DNA from: Theocolax elegans
Taxonomy: Eukaryota; Arthropoda; Insecta; Hymenoptera; Cerocephalidae
DNA: 64,000 nt
Direction: 5' to 3'
Assembly: GCA_026168455.1 (NCBI GenBank)
Contig: CM047431.1
Location: 8,516,943 to 8,580,942 of the forward strand
Numbering within the stretch: position 1 is the stretch's first letter; each line of letters begins with the position of its first letter. Below, one piece after another: positions 1-10,929 of this stretch. The translations under genes and the position numbers were made by a program. The notes below the pieces were generated by a model, which was not told where the DNA came from, did not search any database, and saw nothing but the letters and a program-made list of their open reading frames with translations.

Positions 1-55
1 GAGCGATTTAAAATTTTCATCGTACCACTTGACGTGAAATAGCCCATATATATAG
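1..55. repeat. Inverted partner of 6219-6273
   Basis: The first 55 bases are the reverse complement, with about two mismatches, of 6219-6273. The shared segment joins an (AT)n run to 'gggctatttcacgtca'. The pair brackets 6.2 kb of nested elements in opposite orientation. It may be the ends of one unit or two independent copies of a short AT-flanked repeat. Confidence 0.6.
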
Positions 56-109
56 AAATAAGTGTACTACATTGAAAAGCGAGGGATGGAACGCAAAATA
101 ATTCCCTCT

Positions 110-1611
110 GTCCTAACACGGTCAGACCAAGCTGCCCGGTTAAGTCCAAACAGATGATCAAAAAGGTTTTGAAAAGGTTTAGGGAGGATTGCGTAAATCT
201 GGCGATGGGTATATGGTTAATTATGCGGGATGACGTGATAACGAATTATTTGTTTAGTGCTTCTGTGCGAGGTGGTAGGTAAGTATGTGCTTTAGGCGGA
301 TGACGACATGAGACACGAGGATTTGTGACGGGGTTATTTAATATTATGAAATAATTTGCAAGGTAAGCTGGTGAGTTATGAATTATATTGTAAGCTAATG
401 AACGGATGATGAAGGAGCGTCTTGACTCGACCGACAGCCATTTAAAATCAAGCCTGTGAGGGGTAACATGATCATATCTAGACAGATCGCCCCTCACAAA
501 CCTAACGCACGCATTTAATAGCCTTTGTAATTTCAAATTTTTGCCTGAATTTCAACGATAGAGTTTTCTTGTAATACCTCAATTAATGAAGGACCCCATG
601 AACATGTTTAGAGATTGCCGACACCTGTCTTGACCAATCAAGAGTAGGAGAGATAATAAGTCCGAACGACTTTATTTCATTTTCATATCTTAGATACTCA
701 TTGCATAATCTAACTCTCGGGGCAGTGTTAAGGTCTATGCGAGAAATAAACGCCTGACTGCCCAGGATTATAACCTTCGTTTTATTTACATTTAGTTTAA
801 GATCATTATTTTTAGCTCACGCAACGATGACATTTGCATCCCTAGAGATTCGCTGTATTCTTAATTCGAAATTCGCCGGATAAGACTAAGAATAAATCTG
901 GACATCATCCGCGAACAGCATACATTTGCTGTACTTCAGAACACTCGGCAAAACGTTTATAAAGATAGAAAACAAAATCGGACCAAGTACACTACCCTAA
1001 GGTACACCCGCATTTACCCCCAACCAGTCAGACACCTATAACCAGATACCTATAAAACCAGTTCAGTTCGATATCTGAGCAACCAATATTATTCAGTTTA
1101 GTGATAAGCTTGTCATGAGGCACCATACCAAAGGCTTTGGAGAAGTCGAATAATATCAGAATCGTGATTATCCGGAAATCGATGGTCCTTTTAGCATCAT
1201 CCAAAACTCCCAGGAGTGCCGTCTGGGTACTATGGCTCCTCCGAAAACCTGCCTGTCTCTCGGTCAGAATGTTATTACTTTCCAAATACTGTGTAAGCTG
1301 TATGTGCACTATACCCTCAAGTACCTTAGACAGTTCACACAGCTTTGCAATTGGCCTGCTATCTGTGCACGACTCGATTCTACTCGACTTTGCTAGCGGA
1401 AAGAAAACCATCCTCTTTCAGCAGTCAGGAAAATAACCCACAGATAGCATATTATTGTATAGTTCCACAAGGGGAAGGGTTAATTGAGGTTCTAAAAGTT
1501 TAAGCATCTTTGAAGAGATTCCATCAATACCGACTGCCTTAGAGGTTGATATTAGTAGTGCATGCCGCACCCCTTTGGCCGTCACTATAGAGAAAGAGAA
1601 GGAGGGAGAGA
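110..1611 (-). pseudogene. CR1/Jockey-group LINE ORF2 (reverse transcriptase) fragment, LINE-A family
   Basis: Reading leftwards on the minus strand: the pre-RT linker with AVGIDGIS (about 1520-1550), a segment with HSTQTALLGVLDD (about 1180-1240), motif A FDFSKAF (about 1131-1152), motif B GVPxGSVLGPILF (about 967-1008) and the catalytic FADD (904-915), then the C-terminal thumb region with LNACVRFV (246-536 and decayed to about 110). The motif B glutamine codon is a TAG (997-999), a further stop sits near 246, and frames shift between blocks, so no protein can be made. The RT would copy the element RNA by target-primed reverse transcription. Its residues match the LINE at 26.8-30.4 kb closely (HSTQTAL, FDFSKAF, PHDKLI), so they are one family. 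The endonuclease and ORF1 are absent (5' truncation at the (GA)/(TA) tract near 1611). Confidence 0.85.
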
Positions 1612-1616
1612 GAAGG

Positions 1617-1649
<33 letters not shown>
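1612..1649. repeat. (TA)n microsatellite after a GA-rich tract
   Basis: A run of about 15 TA units (1619-1648) preceded by GA-rich sequence. It lies directly against the 3' end of the next minus-strand LINE fragment, whose tail is (AAATC)n-like. Confidence 0.9.
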
Positions 1650-1651
<2 letters not shown>

Positions 1652-2458
1652 ATTTGATTTGATTTGCTTTATTTGGGTATTTTGGGCTGAAACCTCGTAT
1701 ACACAAACGAACTCTTAAAAGAGCTCCAACTACAAACATGTTGATACATAATAAAATAAAAAATAAAAACTATAATATTCTATAAAAAATATTTACAACC
1801 ATAATAACAAAAATAATAAATATAGAAGAGTCGCATTGTAAAAAATATATACGCATTGTAACAATTAAAATAACAAAATAGAATAAAATAAAATAAGATA
1901 AGATAACAAATAAAATTAATAACAAATATAATTTAACAAGATAGGTAAATGAAAAACGAGGTTAAAACGCAATTGAAAAAACGCAATAAAATAACTAAAA
2001 TCGGTTGGCTTAATTGAATAAAAATACATCGATAAATAAATAAATAAAAGCCGTAACATTCAAAAATCAGGCAAGGAAGGGCAGGCGATTCCCTCATTAA
2101 CCACTCTCACGTCCCAAGTCTGACGATCGATCTCAGAAAGATACGATGTGAGTGAGGCTTTGAATGAATTAAAGAGGAGAGAATCAAAGTTAGTGAAAGG
2201 AAGGTGGTTGATGAGGCGAGAGGCGGTGATAATGAAGGAGTTGTTAAGAGCCTCAGTCCGATGAGGAAGATAGAAAAGGGATGAGGGTGGGAGACGTGAG
2301 GAAGAACAGACAGGAAACGAAGCATCACGAATAATGAAATGGCTAGCAATATAGGAAGGGGAATTATGGGAGATGATGTTATATGCACAGGTAGCAATAA
2401 AAAGGGATCTTCTAAGCTCGACCGACAGCCAGCCTAACATAAGACGGTACGGTGTCAC
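1650..2458 (-). pseudogene. 5'-truncated LINE copy: RT C-terminus and 3' UTR
   Basis: On the minus strand 2458-2060 encodes 132 residues of the C-terminal tail of a LINE RT (the MTPYRLMLGWLSVELRR block followed by a LPHRTEALNNSF block), the same region as LINE-A 246-536 but a different copy. It is followed by an AT-rich 3' UTR that ends in an AAATC/AAATA tail merging into the (TA)n tract at 1619-1648. Everything upstream of the C-terminal tail is missing, as expected from incomplete target-primed reverse transcription. The copy seems to have landed in or beside LINE-A, because the LINE-A 5' remnant stops at the same tract. Confidence 0.75.
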
Positions 2459-2934
2459 ATGTTCCCGCCATGAGAGAGAGAGAGAGAGAGACGGATAACG
2501 AGAGAATCCTTGTTATACACCCCCCCCCCTCACACGCTCGTAACCGGTCCATGCGTGTTTTCTTAACTGGTTTCTCTCTTTAATAATTAAACTAGCAACA
2601 AATACCTCGTTCGCTAACGCTCCCTCGGTCGATTTAAACTTTTGATTTATTTTGTTGTATCAATATTTTTATAAATATATTAGATTTAATTTTTCATTTT
2701 CAAAGTTTAGATAAATATAATATATTAATACTAAGTAATAATAATCTTACTTATTTGTTAACATTTATTATTGTCTATTTTTTAATGCACATAATTACAA
2801 TAATAATTGGATTTTATTATTCTTCAATTAAAACACTCTTTGATTTTATATTATTATTATTATTCTTATGGCGTTGTCCAACCTTATTTCTTTTGTAATT
2901 ATTATATGTAAAAAAATAAATAAAATTACAATTT
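2459..2934. other. Low-complexity and AT-rich stretch without a gene
   Basis: A (GA)n tract (about 2472-2490), a C-run (about 2520-2529), then AT-rich DNA up to the Helitron reading frame. The segment 'cctcgttcgctaacgctc' near 2612 looks like a Helitron terminal-region sequence. I found no trace of the HUH Rep motif expected here. Confidence 0.4.
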
Positions 2935-4084
2935 ATGATACATGGTCCATGCGGTAACCAAAATACAAAATCTCCATGCATGGAAAATAATAAATGTACT
3001 AAAAATTTTCCTAAATCATTTAGAGATACAACAACTTTTCAAAAAACTGGATATCCGTTGTATAAAAGTTCTAATAATGGAACAAAAATAGTATGTAATG
3101 AATACAAAAATAAAAGAACTGCTGATAATAGATATGTAGTTCCTTACAATCCTTATTTATTATTAAAATTTAATTGTCATATAAATGTTGAAGTATGTTC
3201 TACTATTCAATGCATTAAATATTTATTTAAATACTGTTATAAAGGACATGATTGTGCTTTCGTAAAAATTTCTAATAATAATATTGAAAAAACTAACGAT
3301 GAGCTTACCGAAATAAGTGACTCAACAAATACAAATGAATACAATTACAATGAAATTAAACAATATTTAAATACAAGATATATTAGCCCTCTAGAAGCAA
3401 TGTTTCGATTATTAGAATATCCATTACATGAATTATCTCATTTTATATACAGATTAGCTGTACACAATGAAAATGAACAAAATTTATATTTTAAAGAAGG
3501 TTGTGAACAAGAAGCAATTAATAAAAATATAGAAACTACTTTAACTGCTTGGTTTCAATTAAATAAAGAAGACAGTGAAGCGCAAAAATACTTATATTCA
3601 GAAATACCACAATATTATACATTTGATGAAAAAAATAAAAAATGGAATATTAGAAAAAAATTTAATAAACCAATATTAAGTAGAATGTATTTAGTTAATC
3701 CTAAAGAACGAGAACGATACTTTTTAAGATTACTATTATTACATATTAGAGGTGCATAGAGTTTTGAATATTTACGTACGGTTGACAATATTGTTCATCC
3801 AACTTTCTACGATGCTGCCAAAGCAAAACAACTTATAAGCGAAGATGAAGAATGGGATCGATGTTTAGAAGAAGCTTCAGCAACTAACTTTCCTAAAGCT
3901 TTATGTCAATTATTTGCGTTTATTTGTATATTCCACAATCCAATAAATGCATCATTTTTATATCACAAATATAAAACGAACTTTTATCCTCCAAATATTG
4001 AGCAATCGATAGGTGAAAATCAATCATTAATAATTATAAATAATATTTTATTAAGTCATGGATTCAATATAACCGACTTTAAAT
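2935..4084 (+). pseudogene. Helitron Rep-helicase protein, region between Rep and helicase
   Basis: The frame opens right after a stop codon with MIHGPCG and continues through a block with SPCM, C-K-FPK, GYPLYK, VVPYNPYLLLKFNCHINVE, IKYLFKYCYKGHD, TLTAWF, YLYSEIPQYY and LRLLLLHIRGA. This ordered set follows the HUH nuclease in Helitron (rolling-circle transposon) proteins. The frame is broken by TAG at 3757-3759 inside the conserved GA-SFEYLRT junction, continues open in the same frame to about 4081, and then shifts by one base (an extra T in 'aaattt' at about 4082-4087) before the helicase. The HUH and catalytic tyrosine region upstream is not visible. The copy is inactive but has only two lesions in 2.4 kb, so it is fairly young. 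Confidence 0.88.
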
Positions 4085-5336
4085 TTGCCATTAATTAATG
4101 ATGAATTAGAATATCATACATATGATAAAGATGAAATAAATAGTACAATTACAGATGCGCAAACTGAAATTGATTCATTAACTTCAAACCAACGAGATAT
4201 ATTTGATATTGTAATTAACTTTTTGAATAATAAAACAAACAAAAATTGTTTTTTTATAGATGGACCTGGTGGATCTGGAAAAAGTTATTTACTTAATACT
4301 ATAATTAAATATCTTAATTATAACAAAATTTCCTGTTTAGCAGTAGCTTGGACAGGTATTGCCGCAAATTTATTAATTAATGGTAAAACAGTACACACAA
4401 CTTTTAAATTACCTATAAATATTGATGATTGCACTACAAGTAATATAAAAATACATTCAAATTATGCAAATAAATTGAAAGAAGTAAAAGTAATAATTTG
4501 GGATGAAATTTCTATGACTTCAAAATCAGTTGAACGTTTATTAAGAGACGTCGATAATAAACATAAAATTTTTGGAGGTAAATTAATGTTACTTTCAGGA
4601 GATTTTCGACAAACTTTACCAATTGTTCGACACGGTAATAGAACAGAAATTTTAGAAAATACTGTAAAATACAGTAAATTATGGACATCTTTTGAATATA
4701 TTACTTTAAGTGAAAATTTACGAGTTATTAATGAAGATGATAGTGATAATTTGAAACAGTGGTTACTTGATGTAGGTAATGGAATTCATTTTAATAATTA
4801 TGAAGAAGAAAATGAATTAACTGAGATTCCTAAAAACATTATACTTAACTCTGATGACATAATCACGGAAATATTTGGAGATAAGATATCAATTGATGAT
4901 CCAGGACTAAGTAGTAAAATAATTTTAGCAGCAACAAATAATGATGTATTAGATTTAAATAATAACATTTTAATGCGAATGGAAGGACCCTCATTTGAAT
5001 ATTTTAGTATTGATACAGCTGAAGATGACAACAAAAATAATTTAAATACTACATTGCCAACTGAATTTTTAAATTCATTAACACCAAATGGACTTCCACC
5101 TCATAAATTAAATTTAAAAATTGGTGCCATTAAAATTCTTTTAAGAAATTTAAATTTAAATGAAGGACTATGCAATGGAACAAGATTAAAAATTACAAAA
5201 TTAATGAAATACACAATCGAAGCGGAAATTTTTTCAGGAATTAATACAAATAAAAAGATATTAATACCCAGAATAACATTGTCACCATCAAAAGGGGAAA
5301 TACCATTCAATATGGCAAGAAAACAATTTCCTATAA
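4085..5336 (+). pseudogene. Helitron PIF1-like helicase domain, C-terminally truncated
   Basis: A superfamily 1 helicase of the PIF1 type, which would unwind DNA during rolling-circle transposition. Visible motifs: Walker A GPGGSGKS (about 4264-4287), motif Ia AVAWTGIAA, Walker B IIWDEISM (about 4495-4518), motif III LLSGDFRQTLPI (about 4591-4626), and the late block PFNMARKQFP (about 5305-5334). The apparent start is TTG because the true upstream frame is separated by the one-base shift near 4082-4087. The final motifs that normally follow the RRQFP-like block are gone: the palindrome at 5337 interrupts the frame exactly there. Composition matches the upstream Helitron block. Confidence 0.9.
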
Positions 5337-5745
5337 GCTGAGCTAACGTCTAACGACTCTAAGAACTCCAAGTTGCTCGCTCGAAAAGGCACGACAATTC
5401 GCCGCGTATCAATCCCGAGGACAACATTATGAAGGCCACAAGCCGCCAGACATAAACCAAAAGAAGAAGCAAATAAATACTAAGTAATAAAATTGAAAAT
5501 ATTTTAATAAGAAAGAAAGAAATTTTAAGTCTATGTGTTTCGTCTTGGGAGACTTAAAATTTCTTTCTTTCTTATTAAAATATTTTCAATTTTATTACTT
5601 AGTATTTATTTGCTTCTTCTTTTGGTTTATGTCTGGCGGCTTGTGGCCTTCATAATGTTGTCCTCGGGATTGATACGCGGCGAATTGTCGTGCCTTTTCG
5701 AGCGAGCAACTTGGAGTTCTTAGAGTCGTTAGACGTTAGCTCAGC
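5337..5745. repeat. Perfect long palindrome, 196-bp arms with 17-bp loop
   Basis: The left arm 5337-5532 and the right arm 5550-5745 are reverse complements with no mismatch found by eye. The loop is 5533-5549. The arm ends are 'gctgagctaacgtctaac' and its complement. It is inserted within the helicase frame. I see no convincing target-site duplication and no similarity to the other foldbacks in the window. Options are a very young foldback/MITE, a hairpin-RNA locus, or an assembly artefact of the inverted-read type. Confidence 0.85.
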
Positions 5746-5778
5746 AAGACCGACAAAATTCAATATTAATTTAAAAAA

Positions 5779-6111
5779 TTGGATGTTATTGCAGAACTTA
5801 AGAGTAAACAAAAAAAAAATAAAAATAATATGTATGATGGTAAAATAGCAAATAATTATTTTAATGAATCTTTAATAATTGAAAATTATTTAGGTACAAT
5901 GTCTGAAATTTGTAAATATTGCCATGCAAAACATTTTTCATGTGAATATAATAAAAATAAATTATTTTCAAGTTGTTGTCAAATGGGTAAAGTAATGCTA
6001 CCTGACAATCCTACATATCCAAAAGAATTAAAAAATTTGGTTATAGGTAATTCGAAATATAGTACGAATTTTCGTCAAAACATAAGACAATGCAACAATT
6101 CTTTAGCTTAA
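5779..6111 (+). pseudogene. Helitron protein, N-terminal segment
   Basis: An open frame of 110 residues with the zinc-binding-like block CKYCHAKHF, then CCQMGKV, PKELKNL and NFRQNIRQCNNSLA. This order (C-x2-C, CC-x-GKV, then a RxNIRxxN segment) is the extreme N-terminus of animal Helitron proteins, ahead of the HUH domain. It stops where a conserved serine/glycine stretch should follow. It lies downstream of the helicase piece in the same orientation, so the N- and C-terminal parts are in reverse order, separated by the palindrome. It could belong to a second adjacent Helitron copy or to a circularly permuted one. Confidence 0.75.
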
Positions 6112-6206
6112 ATTATTATCCTCATTAATGCGTTCATTAAATAATCGACACGGAAAATTTCAGGGCGCGGAAAATATGGGTCATAAGTTGGAAGCAACTT
6201 AATATA

Positions 6207-6273
6207 GTATATATATATATATATATATGGGCTATTTCACGTCAACTGGTACGATGAAAATTTTAAATTGCTC
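6207..6273. repeat. (TA)n run and inverted partner of bases 1-55
   Basis: An AT dinucleotide run (about 6207-6228) leads into 'gggctatttcacgtcaactg', which is the reverse complement of the window start. The AT-run followed by GGGC pattern also begins the repeats at 42.9 and 44.6 kb. Confidence 0.7.
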
Positions 6274-6471
6274 CAAAATTTGAGAACAGGCTGAAAATAT
6301 CTTCCAAAAGATAGAAAAAAAATTTTAGGTGTTAAAAATAATTTGCCTAAGAGTTATTCCACCATGAAAAATGGAAATTTTTCAATTTTTTAGAAAAATT
6401 ACTATTTTTAAAGCCATTTATCTCAAAATCTATTCATTTTTTTGAAAAAACATTATAAACAACTTTTGTTC

Positions 6472-6933
6472 AAAATAATCTTTAGAACTTATCTACCTTG
6501 GTTACAATTCTTAATTTTAAAATCCCAAAGAGATAGGGCACTCGGAAATATTGAATATCAAAAAAAGGCGACCACGCCACAATCGATTTTGATCCAACAC
6601 CGCTCAAAAGATCACATTTTTTGAGAGCTTTCGAATGGCGGTAGTTAAATTATTGGCCAAGGCCGCTGGTGAAAGTTATGCCTTATAAACCTCATAAAAT
6701 CACTAATTTTCATGTATTTTAGGGCATAACCTACAACAGCGGTCTTGGCCAATAAGCTAACCATCGCCATTCGAAAGCTCTCGAAAAATGTGATCTTTTG
6801 AGCTGTGTTAGATCAAAATCGATTGTGGCGTGGTCGCCTTTTTTTTATATTCAATATTTCCGGGCGTTCTATCTCTTCGAGATTATAAAATTAAGAATTG
6901 TAACCAAGATAGATAAGTTGTAAAGATTATTTT
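6472..6933. repeat. Foldback element, about 210-bp arms
   Basis: Arms 6472-6682 and 6723-6933 are imperfect inverted repeats (roughly 85-90 percent by eye), separated by a 40-bp loop. Matching blocks include 'ggcgaccacgccacaatcga', 'gagctttcgaatggcg' and 'ttggccaa'. No coding capacity. A non-autonomous foldback/MITE or an old tail-to-tail duplicate. Confidence 0.8.
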
Positions 6934-8379
6934 CCCACCATGACCACCGGGTCATCTGGACATCGTCAACTGGTAATTAGTGTGCCACCCTGCTTGAATA
7001 TGCAAAAAAAATTGTCACTTCCTGAAGACGATGTCTAGGTGGTCAGGGTACACCCCATACCACCACCCCTTCCCCCTTCAAATTTTACCCCTTTTAAAAT
7101 AGCAACTAAAAACATTAACCCCCAACAGTGCGTCAAAAAACATGTGATACATCTATTTATCAAAAAATATCGTCACTTCGACAATTACGTCATGGAAATA
7201 GATTGACGTCACAGAAAGGGAGAAAGGTTTTTGATGGAAGCAGCTTAATATAATAAAGATATTTAAATGATTACATATAAATATGGAAGAACATTCATTC
7301 ATTAATTAAAGAAGAAAGGTATGGAAATTACAGCAATAGATAGGGAGATGGTAAAAATAAAATACACACCAATTCCCATCACTGAGTCTTTGTATCAACA
7401 TTAGAACACAAATAAACTAGGGGTGTAGCCCCCCTGCGGACTGACGCGCACTTACTTCCCGCGGGCTTTGCGCACGAATTTCTATTCTCAGGCGCATTCT
7501 TATGAGGCACGACTGAATGCAGCTTGTGCTTCGCGCTCGCACTATCAATGATATCCTTTACTGTAATTTACAATTAATATATTTTCTTTGAAGTAGATTT
7601 TTTATGCATTTTAATTTAAGTAAAATAAGAAAATTACTATCCTAACGAATATTTTTAAATTAATTAAATATTAATCTTAATTTAACATAAATAACTTCAA
7701 AACGAAAACTAAACTATTAAGTAATATACTATTTAGCGAAAAAAATTGCATCTATGTAACTTTCATAGGTAATCTCTTTTTTCTTCTCTATATCAATATT
7801 TTTTATCTGCTATAGTTTAGCGTAAACTGCTTGTAATGTAGTATTTATACAATCTACATAAACGAGAATATAAAATTAAATTTTGGTGTTTGAACATCAT
7901 AATTTTAACTCAACGATTAAACTATGTGATCAAAGGAAATTAATTAATAAATTTATAAAAATATTTTTTCTCATTGTTTTGTTTTCACTTTCACTCAAGC
8001 TTGCAAAGACACATGCCTAAGCAAATTAAAAATTATCTTTTTACTGCTTTTCAATATACTGAAAAAATTTTCGGGCATAGATACCCGATGTATATAACAC
8101 ATATGCAACCGCAAATCGTCGACATGTAGTGCCACTGTGTTGGATATACCAGTGTTAAAACTGGAAGAGCTGCTACTGAACTACCGTGTACGTTTAAACA
8201 TAACCTAAAGGTTAATTGATTTTATAGATGTACACATTAACAAGTACTGCATTTTTTACAACATAGTTTTGTCGCTGTTCAAACTTGAAGGTTACACTTC
8301 AGAATTTAAGAAAAAAGAATTTATAATACTAGGCATAACTATAGCTGCTTTAACATCTATTTAACGTCGTTTTCAATCT
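6934..8379. other. Intergenic AT-rich DNA; possible Helitron 3' end near 7417
   Basis: I see no gene here. 6940-7220 contains purine/pyrimidine-skewed unique-looking sequence. At 7417-7440 the minus strand reads a GC hairpin (GGGG...CCCC) ending in CTAG followed by T, which is the form of a Helitron 3' terminus inserted between A and T. The element body would lie to the right on the minus strand; no coding trace of it was recognised. Confidence 0.3.
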
Positions 8380-8560
8380 GCGACAGGCGTCTAACAAAAA
8401 CTCTTTACTGAAGAGACCAAAGCTAGATCGAGAGCCGTGATCAAAACGACAATTTTAATTATCAATTTTTGGAAATGCTTACTGTGGAACTACCACCAAC
8501 CATAGTAGACAAAGAGAAGGCCTTGCTCAATAAAGTACATTGCTCAATAAATTCTATATA
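8380..8560 (+). repeat. Diverged relative of the 42.1-kb hammerhead-bearing repeat
   Basis: Shares 'gcgacaggcgtctaa', then ctgaaga, 'gctagatcgag' and 'tagtagacaaagag' in the same order and spacing as 42143-42275. The ribozyme-like core here keeps CUGAAGA but the GAAA strand is changed (CAAAAC), so it should be inactive. It ends in AT-rich DNA before the LTR at 8750. Confidence 0.45.
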
Positions 8561-8749
8561 TCGGAAAAAAGACTTAAAAAATTATACCTTCTATGCATTT
8601 TTAAATTAAATGATGGGCCGCAATATTGGATAAATAATAATATTTGCTTAGGCATTCGTATTAATTATATTTGTATGTAAAAAATGATATAAAATTAGCA
8701 TATGATATTTTCTTGTTGACTTGTAAATTTAATTTGATATATATATATA

Positions 8750-9740
8750 GTAACGGGGTGGTACTGGGGATAGTAAGGCCCCGGTCAGGTCCAATTTGTC
8801 CCAACTTACCAACCTTAAGTGTACAGTCCCACGATGCGGCCAGGAATCACTTTGATTCCCGTGCAATGCCGTTAACAACGTCAAACACCTCGTTTGACTT
8901 TAATATTGTGTGTTGGGACCTGTGCCGAAAATTGCCAACTAGGATAAACGCCGGAGAGGGTGGAATGATCGGCTGCTTAACCTGATGGCTATACGTCACG
9001 CCGTGTGACTTATGTATCTCTGACGTAGAGAGCTCTGACATAGAAGCTTCCTACGTCACGCGCGCCTTCTCTCGTGAAGTGGCTCCCGCGAACCACCGAC
9101 CTGTGTACCCGGGCGGGATTTGTCACGAGAGGGGGCAAAAGAGGAACGCTTCCTCTCATGGATCGTACCAGGTAAATCGGGGTACGAAATATTAAGTAGA
9201 GACGCGGGTCTAAACGTGGTGCACCACTTACCGTGAATCTAAATATCTCGGCTCGGCGGGAAAAGACTGGGCAACGGAGAGAGAGCTTGTTCTCGTGAAT
9301 ATCTCTCTCTCTCACTCCAACTGTCGGGAAGGCTGCCGACTCCTGGCCAGAGTGACCAGTTGGCAATATTTTTTCCTTTTCTCTCTTACGTATATTGATG
9401 TTTATTAAGCAAGAGCAGCAAGGAGAAAAAATCGCCATCTGGCAACCCTGCTCCTAGCTTCCTTCTTTCCCTCCCTGTGGGACGTACTGCTCCGCACGCC
9501 GATGTGGAGGTTGGTGGGGAGAAGTATCTCACACCCACACACGAAACGCACCAGTCCGCAAGCTCTTTTATCACGTAAAAAGAGTCACACCGGTTATCAA
9601 CACGTTGTTGTTGCCGTGCGCGCGCGAAGTCGATACCGTTATTCCTTGGCGCACGATACTCGTGCGCGTTCCTTGCGCGCGCATGCCATTCTCTACTTTT
9701 TTCGGTTACTCACTTGATCGGTAAATCGCTTACCGTTATA
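8750..9740 (-). repeat. 3' LTR of the Gypsy-type element
   Basis: On the plus strand it starts 'gtaacggggtggtactgggg' and ends 'cgcttaccgttata'; on the minus strand it runs TATAACGG to CCGTTAC. Compared with the other LTR it lacks about 230 bp (with the polyadenylation-signal region) near 8963, and has about 80 bp extra near 9010-9090 and about 85 bp extra near 9350-9435. Shared stretches are very similar. The middle is GC-rich. Confidence 0.85.
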
Positions 9741-9750
9741 CCCCGCTTCC
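9741..9750 (-). other. Polypurine tract next to the 3' LTR
   Basis: On the minus strand GGAAGCGGGG directly precedes the LTR start TATAACGG. This is the expected position of the plus-strand primer for Gypsy-type elements. Confidence 0.6.
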
Positions 9751-9899
9751 AGATTCCGCATACTCTGTACCACGAGGAACAGGAGAGAGGATAAATAATC
9801 AGGAAGTATACTTTATTTTTATTACAAAACTTTAATAAAAAAAAAAACAAGAGTATATACACATATATACATTTGGAGGGGTTGGGTCGTCGGCTTCTT

Positions 9900-10871
9900 T
9901 TTGTACCCTAGCCCTGCTTCCTGCGCGTCGCCTTGATCTTGGCGTGCGCCTTGAAGCGAGGGTCAACGACCCCTTTGTACCGGCAGAGCGGACATCTCGG
10001 TTCTTTAGAACCACTCGTTCCGCTCGTGTAGGGCTGAGGCTGCAACCGCGCCTCCAGCTCAGCGGCTCTTCGCTTGGCGTCATCCGCTTTCTGCTGGAGA
10101 CGCCGGTGTTCTCAGCTGCTGCTGGCGTTCCTCCTCGCGCTTCCTCTCCTCTTCTGCCGCCCTCTCTTTGGCCTCACGCTGCTGGGCACGGAACATCGCC
10201 AGGATCTCGCGCTCCTTTTTGAGGTCCTGGACGCGCTCACCCCAGACACCCTTTATAATGGGAGCCGTTGGATGAGCCTCGGCAAACGCATCAAATTTTG
10301 CCAAGGCCTCCTGCTCGGCTGCCCGTAGCTGAACCTTCAGGGCTTTCATGTTTCTTAATGTAGTCTCCGTCTCCTGCCACTCCTCTTCTTCCGTCCTGGG
10401 TGGCGTAACCTCTGGCGCCGCAGATGTTTCGGGTTAGGACCCGTTGGAGTGGGGCCGACGGAGCTGGGGTCTGGTAGTGGCTGGTTTCGGCGCAGTTTTC
10501 CCCTGCGGGTGATCCGATACCGGGTTGCCCTTCGTCTCCATCCGCTTTTCCCTCACGGATGTTGGCGTCGACGGAGAGGGCAGGGGTATCGTCCCCCTTG
10601 CCTGCGCCAAGCGGTCCGCAGGGGTTGCCACGTAGGCCGTGTCCTGGCCCTGACCATCCTCCAGGACCTCTTCTAGGGCGACGGCTGCGATGTCCTCCTG
10701 GCGACGGCAATGCTCCTCCTGAAGCTGTTGCTGCCAATAATCCACGACAGCAATTACTGCAAACAAGACGTCCGCCGTATGCATCTCGCCGTGGCTGGCC
10801 AGGGTGTCAATCATCCTGGCTAGGAGGAACTCCAGGGCTTCCTGGTCAACCTCGATCATCATCTGCAACAA
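9900..10871 (-). pseudogene. Coiled-coil accessory ORF in the env position of the Gypsy-type element
   Basis: Read leftwards from an ATG at about 10869: an N-terminal helical region (MIEVDQEALEFLLARMI, DVLFAVIAVVDYW), a Pro/Thr-rich linker, then a strongly charged coiled coil (AAEQEALAKFDAFAEA; REAKERAAEEERKREEER) and, after a frame change near 10080, a basic tail with a CPLCRYKG zinc-ribbon-like motif and FKAHAKIKATRRKQ. One in-frame stop lies at 10434-10436. It has no signal peptide or membrane segment, so it is not an envelope gene. It follows integrase and precedes the polypurine tract. It may be a gag-like or nucleic-acid-binding extra protein. I do not recognise the family. Confidence 0.55.
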
Positions 10872-10929
10872 AAATTAAGATCTCAGGTTATGGCCCGTCG
10901 TTTCAAACGATACTGTTCTTTATTTGGAT

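Noticed and set aside
9900..10871. Envelope gene of an errantivirus-like element
   Set aside because: No signal peptide, furin-like site or membrane segment; it is a charged coiled-coil protein.
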